Below are positions 8,427 to 18,500 of a stretch of DNA of 64,000 nt, one piece after another (positions within the stretch are counted from its first letter, which is position 1; every line of letters starts with the position of its first letter). A program made the position numbers and the translations under genes. The DNA is from Microbispora hainanensis (GTDB lineage Bacteria > Actinomycetota > Actinomycetes > Streptosporangiales > Streptosporangiaceae): the NCBI RefSeq assembly GCF_036186745.1, contig NZ_CP108086.1:6758001-6822000 (forward strand). Reading direction: 5' to 3'. Below the pieces are notes generated by a model. The model saw only the letters and a list, made by a program, of their open reading frames with translations, did not search any database and was not told the DNA's origin.

Positions 8427-10431
8427 CCACCGCTCCGAGGGGAGGCACGGTGACCTCCCCCGACGCCGGGAGGCCGGTGAGCAGGTCGGTGCCGTCGCCG
8501 TCCACCGGGACGGCGACGGACGCCTGCGCGTCGTGGTTGAGCAGGAAGAGGTATTCGTGCCGGTCGTCCTCGCGGACCGCGCACTCCAGGTGGGCGGGCA
8601 GGCCGTCGAAGCGGTTCTCCACGCCCGCCGCCCTCAGCTCGCCGAGCAGCACCCGGTCGAAGGCGTCCTGCTCCAGGAGGGTGGCGAAGTAGACGACCCG
8701 GCCGGCGCCGAAGTCGTTGGCGACGACCGCGGCGCGTCCCCTGAGCAGCCCGTCGGCGTACGTCGCCAGCGCCGTGCCGCCCTCCAGGTGGATGTCCTCG
8801 CGCCACCAGTCGGCCGTCGCCGTACGTCCGTCGGCGAAGTCGACGGTGAACCGTTCGCCGGGGCGCGCGGGCCAGTATTCGTCGATCTTCGCGCCGATGA
8901 GGCGGCGGAACGCGCCCGGGTAGCCGTCCGGGCGGACGCGGTTGCACGCGTCCACCACGCCCGAGAAGAACGACATGACGACGGTGCCGCCGCTCCGGGC
9001 GAACTCGGTGACGGCCGCGACGCCCTCGTCGTCCATCAGGTACGCGTTGGGCACGACCAGCACCTTGTATGACGACAGGTCGCTCCGGGTGGACACGACG
9101 TCGACCGCGTAGTGGTGCTCCCACAGCGGCCGGTAGTGCCGCATGACGGTGTCCACGTAGCTGAAGTCGTTGCGGGGCAGGCCCCACACCTCCTCCAGCC
9201 CCCACCAGCCGTTCCAGTCGAACAGCACGGCGACCTCGGCCCGCGTGGTCGTCCCCGCCACGGGCGCGAGCCGCCCGACCTCCCGGCCGAGCGCGGTGAC
9301 CTCGCGGAACGTGCGCGAGTCCGGTCCGGAGTGCGGCAGCATCGCGGAGTGGAAGCGCTCGTGCCCGCCGCGACTGGCGCGCCACTGGAAGAACATGACC
9401 GAGTCGGCCCCGCGCGAGACCGCCTGGAGCGAGCCGAGCCGCATCCGGCCGGGCTCCTTGACCACGTTGAGCCTCCACTGGCTGACCGCGCTCGCCGCCT
9501 GCTCCATCAGCAGCCACGGCCGCCCGCCCTTGAGCGACCGGAACAGGTCGAACTGGAAGGCCGCCGACACGTGCGCATCCGGGTCGGCGGGGTCGGGGTA
9601 GATGTCCAGGGCCGCCGCGTCCTCCTCCGGGGCCCAGCGCCAGTAGTCGGCGTGCCGGTAGAAGCGCATGAAGTTGGTGACGACCGGGATGTCGTCGCGG
9701 AAGGAGCGGACGATGTCGCGCTCGGCGACGAAGCATTCGAGCAGGGCGTCGGAGGTGAAGCGCTTGAAGTCCAGGATGCGGCTGGGGTTCATCCAGGTGT
9801 GCGGGACGCCCGGCGCATCGACCTGCTCCCAGTCGGTGTAGACCTGCCCCCAGAAGCGGGTGGTCCACGCCTCGTTGAGGGTCGCCAGGTCGCCGTACCT
9901 GCGCTGGAGCCAGCGGCGGAACCCGGCCGAGGCGGCCTCGTTGTACGCCGTGGGGCCGTACTCGTTGCTGATGTGCCACATCGCCAAGGCCGGGTGGAAG
10001 GAGTAGCGCTCGGCCAGACGAGTGGTGATGTTCGCCGCGTACTCCCGGTAGACCGGCGACGAGGGGTCGTAGTGCAGACGGTTGCCGAAGCCGAACCGCT
10101 CGCCGTCGGCCATGACCGGGAGCACCTCGGGATGCCGCTGCGACAGCCAGGCCGGCGGCGCGGCGGTGGGGGTGGCCAGGTTGACCGCGATGCCGTTGTC
10201 GTGCAGCAGGTCCATGACCTCGTCGAGCCAGCCGAATTCGTACTTGCCCGGCTCGGGTTCGAGCGAGGCCCACGCGAAGACGCCGAGCGAGACGATGTTG
10301 ACCCCCGCCTCGCGCATGAGCCGGACGTCCTCCCGCCACACACTCGGGTCCCACTGCTCGGGGTTGTAGTCCCCGCCGTACGCCAGTCCGCCGACACGGT
10401 CTCGGAAGGCGCGCATGCGAGGGTCTGTCAT
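8401..10431 (-). CDS. beta-galactosidase, glycoside hydrolase family 42 (copy 1)
   Basis: 676 residues, no signal peptide, so a cytosolic beta-galactosidase acting on imported galactosides. GH42 signatures are GGDYNPEQWDPSVW near residue 18, the acid/base E157 in ISNEYGP and nucleophile E310 in LLMEQAAS; a Rossmann-like trimerisation domain (about 390-600) and a C-terminal beta domain follow. The ATG at 10431 has GGAG eight bases upstream; an in-frame open stretch upstream is low-complexity and unlikely to be coding. It is the last gene of a ROK-headed run (ROK, deacetylase, symporter), separated from the symporter by 256 bases of repeats. A second GH42 gene at 40171 resembles it but belongs to another locus. 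Confidence 0.93.
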   Translation of the reverse strand: MTDPRMRAFRDRVGGLAYGGDYNPEQWDPSVWREDVRLMREAGVNIVSLGVFAWASLEPEPGKYEFGWLDEVMDLLHDNGIAVNLATPTAAPPAWLSQRHPEVLPVMADGERFGFGNRLHYDPSSPVYREYAANITTRLAERYSFHPALAMWHISNEYGPTAYNEAASAGFRRWLQRRYGDLATLNEAWTTRFWGQVYTDWEQVDAPGVPHTWMNPSRILDFKRFTSDALLECFVAERDIVRSFRDDIPVVTNFMRFYRHADYWRWAPEEDAAALDIYPDPADPDAHVSAAFQFDLFRSLKGGRPWLLMEQAASAVSQWRLNVVKEPGRMRLGSLQAVSRGADSVMFFQWRASRGGHERFHSAMLPHSGPDSRTFREVTALGREVGRLAPVAGTTTRAEVAVLFDWNGWWGLEEVWGLPRNDFSYVDTVMRHYRPLWEHHYAVDVVSTRSDLSSYKVLVVPNAYLMDDEGVAAVTEFARSGGTVVMSFFSGVVDACNRVRPDGYPGAFRRLIGAKIDEYWPARPGERFTVDFADGRTATADWWREDIHLEGGTALATYADGLLRGRAAVVANDFGAGRVVYFATLLEQDAFDRVLLGELRAAGVENRFDGLPAHLECAVREDDRHEYLFLLNHDAQASVAVPVDGDGTDLLTGLPASGEVTVPPLGAVVMRRARRP

Positions 10432-10447
10432 CGAGGAGCTCCCGGGG

Positions 10448-10494
10448 GTGTGGCGGAGGGTGTGGCGGAGGGTGTGGCGGAGGGTGTGGCGGAG
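10448..10494. repeat. 12-bp tandem repeat, four copies, upstream of GH42
   Basis: GTGTGGCGGAGG is repeated four times (the last copy one base degenerate) directly before the GH42 ribosome site, within the 256-bp gap to the symporter gene. The rest of the gap is also repetitive: GGATCAG recurs around 10514-10545 and a GTTGCCGTCGCAG motif around 10625-10660. No clear promoter is visible. Copy number could vary between strains by slippage. Confidence 0.9.
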
Positions 10495-10687
10495 TGCGCG
10501 GGTCTCGCCGGCGGGATCAGGAGGCTGGATCAGGGGTTGGATCAGCTTACGCCGCCGGGTGTGGCCGCGCCGTCCCCGTTGGCGACGCACCCGGACGTCG
10601 TCGTGCCGCCGGCCGCGACGGTGCCGTCGCAGGGGGCGTTGCCGTCGCAGAGGGCGTTGCGGACGCTGACGGCGCCGCCGGTGCCGG

Positions 10688-12115
10688 TCAGTGCGCCACC
10701 GGGGCGGGGGCGCTCTCGTCGCGCGGGCGGACACCCGAGCGCAGCGGATAGAGGAGGAAGCAGCCGAAGGCCAGCGCCAGCACCACCAGGGGCACCGCGC
10801 CCATCATCAGCCGGACGCCGGTCTCGACGGAGGGCGGCTGCACCGCGGCCCCGTTGTGGTAGTTCGACCGTGCCAGCACGACGGTGATGACCACGGCCTG
10901 GAGGGACACCGCCCAGCGGACGATGAACCCGTTCATGCCGAAGTACATCCCCTCGCGACGGGTGCCCGTCCTGCGCTCGTCGTCGTCGATCACCTCGGCG
11001 AGCAGGATCTCAAGGAGCACCAGCATGCCCGCGATCCCGACGCCGATCGCGGCCCCGGTCACCGCCGTCAGGGCGAGGTTCCCGACGAGCAGGAACGGCA
11101 CCTGTGCCGCGCCGTACACGACGATCGCGACGAGGACGGCGCGGCGCGGCCCGATCCGCGTGGTGACGCGGCTCCACACGTAGACCATCGGGATCGCGAC
11201 GACGAACACCGCGCCCAGGATGACGCTGTTGGCGGAGTCGGCCTCGCCGAGGGCGTACTTGGTGAAGAACGGGATCCCCGCCTGCAGCAGGGCGAAGGTG
11301 AGCTGCAGCAGGAAGCTGCCCGTGACGTACGTGACGAACGCGCGGTTGGCGAGCGTGTAGCGGAGCGCGGCGAGGAACCCGAAGCGCTCGCGCTCCGCGT
11401 GCACCCGCTCGGCCGATCCGCGCAGCGACACCGCGAAGAAGGCCAGCGCCACGACGCCGAAGGACACGCCCATGGCCGCCCACCCGATCGCGCCGTACAG
11501 CAGGGGCGCGGCGGCGACGCCGACGATCATGCCGACGATGGCGAACATCTGCCGCCACGACGCGGCGGCGGCACGCTCGGCGATGGTCGTGAACATCTCG
11601 GGGAACAGCGACACGTAGTTCAGCACCACGACGACGAACAGCACGTCGTAGACGAGGACGACGACCAGGAAGTACCAGAACCGCGCGGTCCCGCCGTCCA
11701 CGAGCGGGATCCAGATCATGGTGAAGGCCGCGGCCAGCGGCACCATGCCGATAGCGATGTACGGCACCCGCCTGCCCCAGCGCGTGCGGGTCCGGTCGGA
11801 CAGGTGCCCCACGAGCGGGTTGAGCACCGCGTTGACGATGCCGTGGATCACCATGGCGACGCCGATGAGCGACGGATCGACGCCCAGGTGGTCGACGTAG
11901 TAGAAGGTGGCGAAGGTCGCGAACGCCTGGCTGAGCAGGTTGACCGACAGGTTTCCCGAACCATAGGCCAGCATCTGCCCGCGCCGCACCGGGCTCACCG
12001 AGCCGGGCTCCCCCGGACCGTGCGTCACCGCGCTTTCCGGGCCGGGCTCCACCGGGCCCGCGGAGCCGGGGCCCTCCTGACGGCGCTTCATCCGGCCCTC
12101 CGGGCGGCGCTTCAT
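10688..12115 (-). CDS. sugar symporter of the GPH (MelB-like) MFS family
   Basis: Up to 475 residues with about 12 helices. After a Pro/Gly-rich leader comes MLAYGSGNLSVNLLSQAFAT, then the GPH-type loop LVGHLSDRTRTRWGRRVPYI, typical of cation-coupled glycoside-pentoside-hexuronide symporters. It would import the disaccharide used by the downstream GH42 enzyme. The ATG at 12115 overlaps the stop of the deacetylase gene (ATGA). The first 16 residues are a near-duplicate, MKRRPEGR then MKRRQEGP, from a 24-bp duplication, so a start nine codons later is equally possible. Substrate unknown; a beta-galactoside is inferred. Confidence 0.87.
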   Translation of the reverse strand: MKRRPEGRMKRRQEGPGSAGPVEPGPESAVTHGPGEPGSVSPVRRGQMLAYGSGNLSVNLLSQAFATFATFYYVDHLGVDPSLIGVAMVIHGIVNAVLNPLVGHLSDRTRTRWGRRVPYIAIGMVPLAAAFTMIWIPLVDGGTARFWYFLVVVLVYDVLFVVVVLNYVSLFPEMFTTIAERAAAASWRQMFAIVGMIVGVAAAPLLYGAIGWAAMGVSFGVVALAFFAVSLRGSAERVHAERERFGFLAALRYTLANRAFVTYVTGSFLLQLTFALLQAGIPFFTKYALGEADSANSVILGAVFVVAIPMVYVWSRVTTRIGPRRAVLVAIVVYGAAQVPFLLVGNLALTAVTGAAIGVGIAGMLVLLEILLAEVIDDDERRTGTRREGMYFGMNGFIVRWAVSLQAVVITVVLARSNYHNGAAVQPPSVETGVRLMMGAVPLVVLALAFGCFLLYPLRSGVRPRDESAPAPVAH

Positions 12116-13008
12116 CGGGCCCTCTGGGCCGTGCGCAGGTCCGACCAGCCGATGAGGCGGACGCCCTCTTCCGCGATGGCGCGGCGGACCTCCGGATCGG
12201 TGAACAGCCGCAGCTCCATGCCGCGTTTGGCGTGCTGCGGCATGATCTGCCGGAGCTCGCCGTCGTCAACGAACGGATGGATGTAGATCTCGGTCACGCC
12301 GGGCCGCAGCGCCCGGATCAGCCCGATCATGTCGCTTCTGACGCTCTCGTACGTCTCCCCTTCGGCCAGCTCGAAGGGCAGCGTCCACAGCCGGTCGAGG
12401 ATCACCACGCCCGCCGCGTCCGCGGCCTCCGCCCTCGCCTGCGCGAACGGCTCCAGCTCCGCCGGCAGGCCCATGCCGTCGAGCGTCCTGGGCAGCCGGA
12501 ACGGCAGGCCGTGCTCCGCGCACGCCTTGAAGACGACGTCGAGGAAGTCACGGCCGGTCTCCAGGCCGTACAGGCTGCCCATGTGGTTGTCGGCGTGCGA
12601 CGGGTCGAGACCGAGGGCGACGGCCCTGCGGATCTGCGCGTCGATCTCCGCGCCGACCTCCTCGGGGTCGGCCCGCTCCTCCACCGTGCGCGAGTCGGCG
12701 GGGAAATAACCGGCCTCGTCCACGAGCGAGGACACCGCGCGGTCGCGGGTCACCGGCCCCCAGCGGTATCCCTCCCACTCGCTGGTGAACGTCAGATGGA
12801 CGCCCACGTCGTAGCCGCCCGCGACGGCCGTACGGACCGCGTCGGGGGCCCACGGGCACGGCGTCATGACGGTCGCCGAGCTGATCGCGCCCGCCGCGAG
12901 CAGTGAGGTGATTCCGGTGTTGGCCGCCCGGCACATGCCGTAGTCGTCGGCGTTCACGATCAGCAGCCGGTCGTCCGGCCCGGCGCCGAGCCGTCTCGCG
13001 AGGTTCAC
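12112..13008 (-). CDS. ChbG/HpnK-like (YdjC family) carbohydrate deacetylase
   Basis: 298 residues with a TIM-barrel-like fold in which a metal ion hydrolyses N-acetyl groups from sugars. Visible motifs are the start of the active site LLIVNADDYGMC (Asp pair), a His in DVGVHLTFTSEW, and the metal-binding SHADNHMGSLYG. The chitooligosaccharide deacetylase ChbG of E. coli is the best-studied relative. Here it sits between a ROK regulator and a GPH symporter followed by GH42, so an N-acetylated galactoside or an O-acetyl sugar is a reasonable but unproven substrate. The GTG start at 13008 has AAGGGA at suitable distance. Confidence 0.85.
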   Translation of the reverse strand: MNLARRLGAGPDDRLLIVNADDYGMCRAANTGITSLLAAGAISSATVMTPCPWAPDAVRTAVAGGYDVGVHLTFTSEWEGYRWGPVTRDRAVSSLVDEAGYFPADSRTVEERADPEEVGAEIDAQIRRAVALGLDPSHADNHMGSLYGLETGRDFLDVVFKACAEHGLPFRLPRTLDGMGLPAELEPFAQARAEAADAAGVVILDRLWTLPFELAEGETYESVRSDMIGLIRALRPGVTEIYIHPFVDDGELRQIMPQHAKRGMELRLFTDPEVRRAIAEEGVRLIGWSDLRTAQRAR

Positions 13009-13063
13009 GTGATGTTCCCTTTCCCTGACCCGGCGGGGTCCGTGCCGTACGGCCCTCCGGTGG

Positions 13064-14227
13064 TCATGTCGTGCGGCCGCCCACGACGGCGGCGAAGGCG
13101 CGTTCGCGCGCGCGATGGCGGGCGAGCCAGGACGCGCCGCGCAGCACCGCGTCCCCTTGGACGCCGCTCGCGATGATCCTGATCGGGAGCGGCGCGGCGT
13201 CCCTCGCCAGATGGCGGCGGATGCGGCCGAGCAGCAGGTCGGCGCTGGCGCCGAACGCGCCGCCGAGCACGAACAGCTCCGGCTCGATCACGAGGGCGAC
13301 GGACGCCGCGACGTGGGCGATCCTGCGGGCGGTCGCATCGACCACGGCGAGCGCCCTCTCGTCGCCGCCCCTGGCGCTCTCGAAGATCTCGCGCGGGGAC
13401 GGGCTGCCCTCGATGCCGGCCTGCCTGGCCTGTTCGGCGATGCGGCGCGCGCCGAGCACCTCGGTGCCGGGCTCGGTCGCGGGGTGGGGCAGGAACGCGA
13501 CCTCGCCCGCTCCCCCGGCGAAGCCCCGGTGCAGCCGGCCGCCCAGCACGATCCCCGCGCCGATGCCGACACCGACGCCGAGCAGGACGAAGTCGGCGAC
13601 GTCGGCGCACGCGCCGAACCGCTGCTCGGCGACGGCGGCGAGGTTGACGTCGTTCTCCAGCAGCAGGGGCACGGGCAGGTGGCTCTCGATCGCCTCGGCC
13701 AGGCCGCGGCCCCCCTGCGGCAGCCCGTACGCCCGCCTGACGGTGTGGCCGTCGCCCGCCACGATCGCGGGGACGCCGACGACGGCCTGGCCGATGGCGC
13801 CCGGCTCGGTCCCGGCATGTCCGGCGCACTCGGCGGCGAGCGCGGCCACCGCCGCCGCCGTGTCGGCCACCCTGCGGCGTGGCGCCCGGGTCTCCGCCTG
13901 GGCGAGCGTCTCCCCCATCGCGTCCACGAGGACGGCGCGGATGCGCAGGTGACCGATGTCGACGCCGAGCGCGAGCGCGCAGCGGGGCGCGATCCGATAG
14001 AGGGTCGCGGCGGGCCCGCGACGCGTGGTGTCGGCGCCCGCCTCCTCCACGGCCCCGCGGGCGATGAGCTCGCGCAGCGCCTGGGCGACGGTGGTCTTGG
14101 ACAGGCCGGTGGCCCTGGTGATCTCCGGCCGGCCCAGCGGCCCCTCACGGTCGATGACGTCGAGCACCGCGCGGGCGTTGATCGACCAGAGCAGGCCCTG
14201 CGGCCCGGCCAGATAGTCGCCGCTCAC
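13064..14227 (-). CDS. ROK-family transcriptional repressor
   Basis: 387 residues: a winged helix-turn-helix at about 18-70 (GRPEITRATGLSKTTVAQAL) and a ROK sensor domain from about 85 with LALGVDIGHLRIRAVL, the ENDVNLAAVAEQ block and a GVGVGIGAGIVLGG loop. The usual ROK zinc signature (CxCGxxGC) is absent: the equivalent stretch FLPHPATEPGTEV has no Cys, which is common in some actinobacterial repressors and argues against a functional sugar kinase. It heads the run with deacetylase, symporter and GH42, and probably autoregulates through the inverted repeats at 14249-14275. GTG start, AGG at good spacing. Confidence 0.88.
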   Translation of the reverse strand: MSGDYLAGPQGLLWSINARAVLDVIDREGPLGRPEITRATGLSKTTVAQALRELIARGAVEEAGADTTRRGPAATLYRIAPRCALALGVDIGHLRIRAVLVDAMGETLAQAETRAPRRRVADTAAAVAALAAECAGHAGTEPGAIGQAVVGVPAIVAGDGHTVRRAYGLPQGGRGLAEAIESHLPVPLLLENDVNLAAVAEQRFGACADVADFVLLGVGVGIGAGIVLGGRLHRGFAGGAGEVAFLPHPATEPGTEVLGARRIAEQARQAGIEGSPSPREIFESARGGDERALAVVDATARRIAHVAASVALVIEPELFVLGGAFGASADLLLGRIRRHLARDAAPLPIRIIASGVQGDAVLRGASWLARHRARERAFAAVVGGRTT

Positions 14228-14248
14228 GCTTCACCTCGCGTCCCGGCC

Positions 14249-14275
14249 CGAGTAGGTCGGAAACTTTCCTACTCG
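14249..14275. promoter_or_regulatory. nested inverted repeat, likely ROK operator
   Basis: Outer arms CGAGTAGG (14249-14256) and CCTACTCG (14268-14275) are perfect; inside lies GGAAA-C-TTTCC (14259-14269) on an axis two bases off. It is centred in the 127-bp gap between the divergent ROK and ADP-ribosylglycohydrolase genes. AGGAAA/TTTCCT-type sites are what I recall for actinobacterial ROK repressors. Confidence 0.7.
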
Positions 14276-14354
14276 AGGTGAGCCGTTTCTATCCGATCGG
14301 CGGGCCCCGCCACAAGACCGCTACGGTTCATTGGAAGCAGGAAAGGGGATCATC

Positions 14355-15449
14355 GTGAGCAATGCCGAAACGGGTGACGTCCCGTTCGGGGCACGGGTGC
14401 GCGGCTGCCTGCTCGGCGGGGCCGTCGGCGACGCCCTCGGCGCGCCCGTGGAGTTCGACTCGATCGCCGCCATCCGCCGCGACCACGGCGAGGCGGGGCT
14501 GACCGACCTCGCGCCCGACTGGAGCGGCAGGACCGGCCTGGTCACCGACGACACGCAGATGACGCTGTTCACGGTCGAAGGGCTGATCCGCGCCGACGTA
14601 CGCGTCAGGGAGAAGGGCATCGGCGGCGGTGAGGTGCACGTGGTGCGCCACGCCTACCTGCGCTGGCTCGACACCCAGGAGCACCGCCAGCCGCCGCCCG
14701 CCGACGGCCTCGTCCGCACCGGCCGGCTCCGCGAGCAGACCTGGCTCTACTCCCGCCGCGCCCCCGGCAACGCCTGCGTGTCCGGGCTGCGCGCCGGCCT
14801 CGGTTCACTCGCCGCCCCCGGCATGCCCGGTCCGGTCAACCCCGGCTCGAAGGGCTGCGGCACCGTCATGCGCTCCGCCCCCTTCGGGCTGGCCGTACGC
14901 GATCCCCGGGCCGCCTTCACGCTCGCGGCCGGCTGCGCCCAGATCACGCACGGGCACCCCACCGGTTATCTCGCGGCCGGCGCCTTCGCCGCGCTGATCC
15001 GCCTCCTGGCCCAGGGCGCGCCGCTGCCTGCGGCCGTACGGGACACGCTCGGCCTGCTCGCCGAGCAGCCCGCGCACGAGGAGACCACCGCCGCGATCGA
15101 GGCGGCGGTCGCCCTGGCCGGTGCGGCGGAGCCGACGCCCGAGGCGGTGGAGACGCTCGGCGGTGGGTGGGTGGCCGAGGAGGCGCTCGCCATCGCGGTC
15201 TACTGCGCACTGGTGAGCGGCGACGACATCGAGCGGGCCCTGCTGCGGGCGGTCAACCACTCCGGCGACAGCGACTCCACCGGCTCCCTCTGCGGCAACC
15301 TCCTCGGCACCGTGTACGGCGACACCGCCCTTCCCGAGCGCTGGGTGTCGCGGCTGGAGGGCAGGGACACCATCGTCGAACTCGCCGACGACTTCACCAC
15401 CCAGTTCACCGGCGGCCGTCTCGACCACGGCAAGTACCCCGGCTGCTGA
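14355..15449 (+). CDS. ADP-ribosylglycohydrolase (DraG/ARH family)
   Basis: 364 residues, all-alpha di-metal hydrolase that removes ADP-ribose from proteins or small molecules. Metal and substrate motifs are GAVGDALGAPVEF (about residue 21), LVTDDTQMTLFT (about 56) and the C-terminal NHSGDSDSTGSLCGNLLG (about 297). The GTG at 14355 is preferred over a TTG eight codons earlier because AAAGGGG lies six bases before it. The gene diverges from the ROK regulator and shares its operator region, which suggests co-regulation with a sugar locus, but the substrate cannot be read from the sequence. No ADP-ribosyltransferase partner is visible. Confidence 0.88.
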   Translation: MSNAETGDVPFGARVRGCLLGGAVGDALGAPVEFDSIAAIRRDHGEAGLTDLAPDWSGRTGLVTDDTQMTLFTVEGLIRADVRVREKGIGGGEVHVVRHAYLRWLDTQEHRQPPPADGLVRTGRLREQTWLYSRRAPGNACVSGLRAGLGSLAAPGMPGPVNPGSKGCGTVMRSAPFGLAVRDPRAAFTLAAGCAQITHGHPTGYLAAGAFAALIRLLAQGAPLPAAVRDTLGLLAEQPAHEETTAAIEAAVALAGAAEPTPEAVETLGGGWVAEEALAIAVYCALVSGDDIERALLRAVNHSGDSDSTGSLCGNLLGTVYGDTALPERWVSRLEGRDTIVELADDFTTQFTGGRLDHGKYPGC

Positions 15450-15595
15450 CCCCGTGACCACTCACCGTCGGTCTCCCGAGTCGTTCCGTTCCGTTACGAG
15501 CCGCGTGTCATGAAGACATAAGTCCCTTACGGGAGTGTTGACAGATGAACAGGGGCGTTCATGGTGAATAGAGAGCCCTGACCCCCCGGGAGCAC

Positions 15596-18500
15596 ATGAC
15601 GATGCGCAATCCGTTGCGGACGGGAGAATCTCCCGAGAGCACGGCCAGGTCTTCTGAGCGCGACACGTTGCCACATATCGTGGCGGACTTCCGCCGTCAG
15701 GTCGCGCGCAAACTCGGACGAGGCGGCAATCCCGAGGACCAGCTTCGAGCACCGCTCGAGGTAATCCTTCAGCGGCTCGGTACACGGATGGGCCTGCGGG
15801 TCACCCCTTACGGCGAGGTGCCACTGCACGATATCGGGTCACGCCCTGATTATGCCGTTGATGTGGAGCGCTCCAGAGTTGGCTACATAGAGCTGAAAGC
15901 TCCCGGACGCAGCGTTCCCGAATCTCCTACTTGGCGCGCGAGCGAGCGGGAGCGCCGGCAATGCGAGCGACTGCGCGAGCTCCCCAATCTGATTTACAGC
16001 GACGGCACTGACTGGATTCGGTATCAGAACGGCGTCCCCGGCAAGGTCGTCCGGCTGAACGGATCCGATGCGAGCTTGACCGCGTTCGACGCGTTGATCA
16101 GAGAATTTCTACTCTGGGCTCCCGACCCTCCGCGATCGGTTCGCGACCTCATTCGCGTCACCTCAGGACTCTGCCGCCTTCTGCGGGACACCGTCGCGGA
16201 GCTGCTCGAAGCGGAGAGGACTGGCCCGGAGATCGGGCCGTTCACCCACCTCGCGCAGGACTGGCGCGCTCTGCTGTTTCCCGCGCTCTCCAACAACGAA
16301 TTCGCCGACGCATACGCCCAGACAGTCACTTTCAGTCTGCTTCTGGCGCGCGAGGCGGGGATCGACTTCACTGACCACGATCTCGTGCAGATCGCGAAGC
16401 AACTCGGCAAGCAGCACCCATTGCTGGGGAGTGCGCTCAGTCACCTCGCCGAGCCACTCATCGCACAGCAGCTGACGATCCTGGACACGCTCCGTGTCGT
16501 AATCGGCGCCGCCGACTGGAATCGCTTGCCGAAGACAGATCGCACATCGTACTGGGATCTGTACGAGCTCTTTCTGCAGGAGTACGACCCGGAGCTGCGG
16601 AAGAAGAGCGGCGCCTATTACACGCCGGAGCCGGTCGCCCGCTTTATGGTCGACTTCGTCGACCATATTCTGAAGACCCGGATGCGCACGAACGGTTTCG
16701 CGGACAAGAACGTCGTCGCTCTGGACCCTGCGATGGGGACGGGCACGTTCCTCATGGAGATCATCCGATCCGTCGCGGACACGATCGCCGCCGAGGACAA
16801 TGCCCTCGCCGTGCGGGATCATCTCGGCGACCTTTGCCGTTACAGGCTCATCGGCTTCGAGCGCTCAGCTGGCCCTTTCGCCGTGGCGGAACTGCGCCTG
16901 CATCAGACCCTACGGGAGACGTACCGCACTGATATTCCCGAAGATGGCCTTCGGTTCCTCATCGACACTCTGGACGACCCGAACGGCCGCTTCATCGACC
17001 GCGGCCTGGCTTACAACGAGCTCCAGCGAGCGCGGGACCGGGCCAACAAAATCAAACGCGAGACGCCGATCGTGGTAGTCATCGGGAACCCGCCTTATCT
17101 CGAGCGGGCCCGGCAGCAGGACCCCGCCCCTTGGATCGAAAGGCGCCGCGATCCCGGCTACCTCACCGACCTCCGGTTCCGCCCGTCGCTCGACGAGTTC
17201 CGCTTGCCCGAGCACAGCAGGCTCGCCTACAAGCTGGCCAACACCGCGACGTATTTCTGGCGTTGGGCGACGTGGAAGGTCTTCGACGCCAACCCCGAGC
17301 ACCCCGCGGGCATCGTAGCCTTCATCACCACCTCGGCGTATCTGAGCACAGAAGCCTTCGCCGGGATGCGCAAGTACCTGCGGGAGACAACGGACGAAGG
17401 GTGGATCATCGATCTCTCACCCGAACATCATCAGCCGCCGCAATCGACCCGTGTGTTCCGCGGCGTACAACAGCCCATTTGCATCGGCATCTTCGCACGA
17501 TACGGCAGCCCCGACCGGAAGCGACCGGCAACGGTCCATTACACGGCCCTACACGGCAAGCGTGAGGAGAAGTTCGAGGCAATGGCCGCGGGCATCCCCC
17601 TCGACGCGGCCGAACAATGGCAGGAGTGTCCCGCATATCTGACCGCGCCTTTCATGCCAGTCGCCGAAAACTGGCTCTCCCTTCCACCGCTGCTCGAACT
17701 GATGCCCTGGCATGAGCCCGGCGTCAAGGCCAACCGCACATGGGTGTGCGCCCCCTCACCCGAGGTTCTCGAGCGGCGCTGGCGCCGTCTGGTGGCCGAA
17801 GGATTCCCCGACGATCTCTTCAAGCGCACTCGAGATCTGGCGCCGACCTCCCTCGTCGCGGGACTGCCGCCCCTGGCCGACGCGACCGCCCTGCCCAGGA
17901 TCACCCCGTATGCCTTTCGCAGCTTCGACCGTCAGTTCCTTTTCGAGGATCCCAGGGTGATCGACTATCCGCGTCAGCCATTGTGGGACGTCAGGGGAGC
18001 CCGGCAGATCTACGTCAGCACCCAGCACGGACAGCCCTTGTCCTCCGGACCCGGCCTGACCTTCACCGAGAACGTCCCCGATCAGCACCATTTCAACGGC
18101 CGGGGCGGCCGGGTCGTCCCGCTGTATCGGGACCAGCCGGGCGTGAAGCCGAATGTGGCTCCGGGGCTCCTGCAGTACCTCGGCGAGAGACTTGATCGCC
18201 GGCTCACCGCCGAGGACCTGCTCGCCTACATCGCCGGCACCGTTGCGCATCCCGCATACACCGCGCGCTTCCGTGACCAGCTCGCCGCTCTTCATGGAAT
18301 CCGCGTTCCCCTCACGGCTGACGCCCGCCTCTGGGATGCGGCAGCAGAGCTGGGACGAGAGGTGATATGGCTCCACACCTCAGGAACGCGTTTCCAGGAC
18401 GGCGATTCGCCCGGACGACCTCGGCTGTCTGCGGACCGCAGGCCACGACGAGTCTCCTGGATACCGGATGGCGTGGACGATATGCCCGATGAAATCTCTT

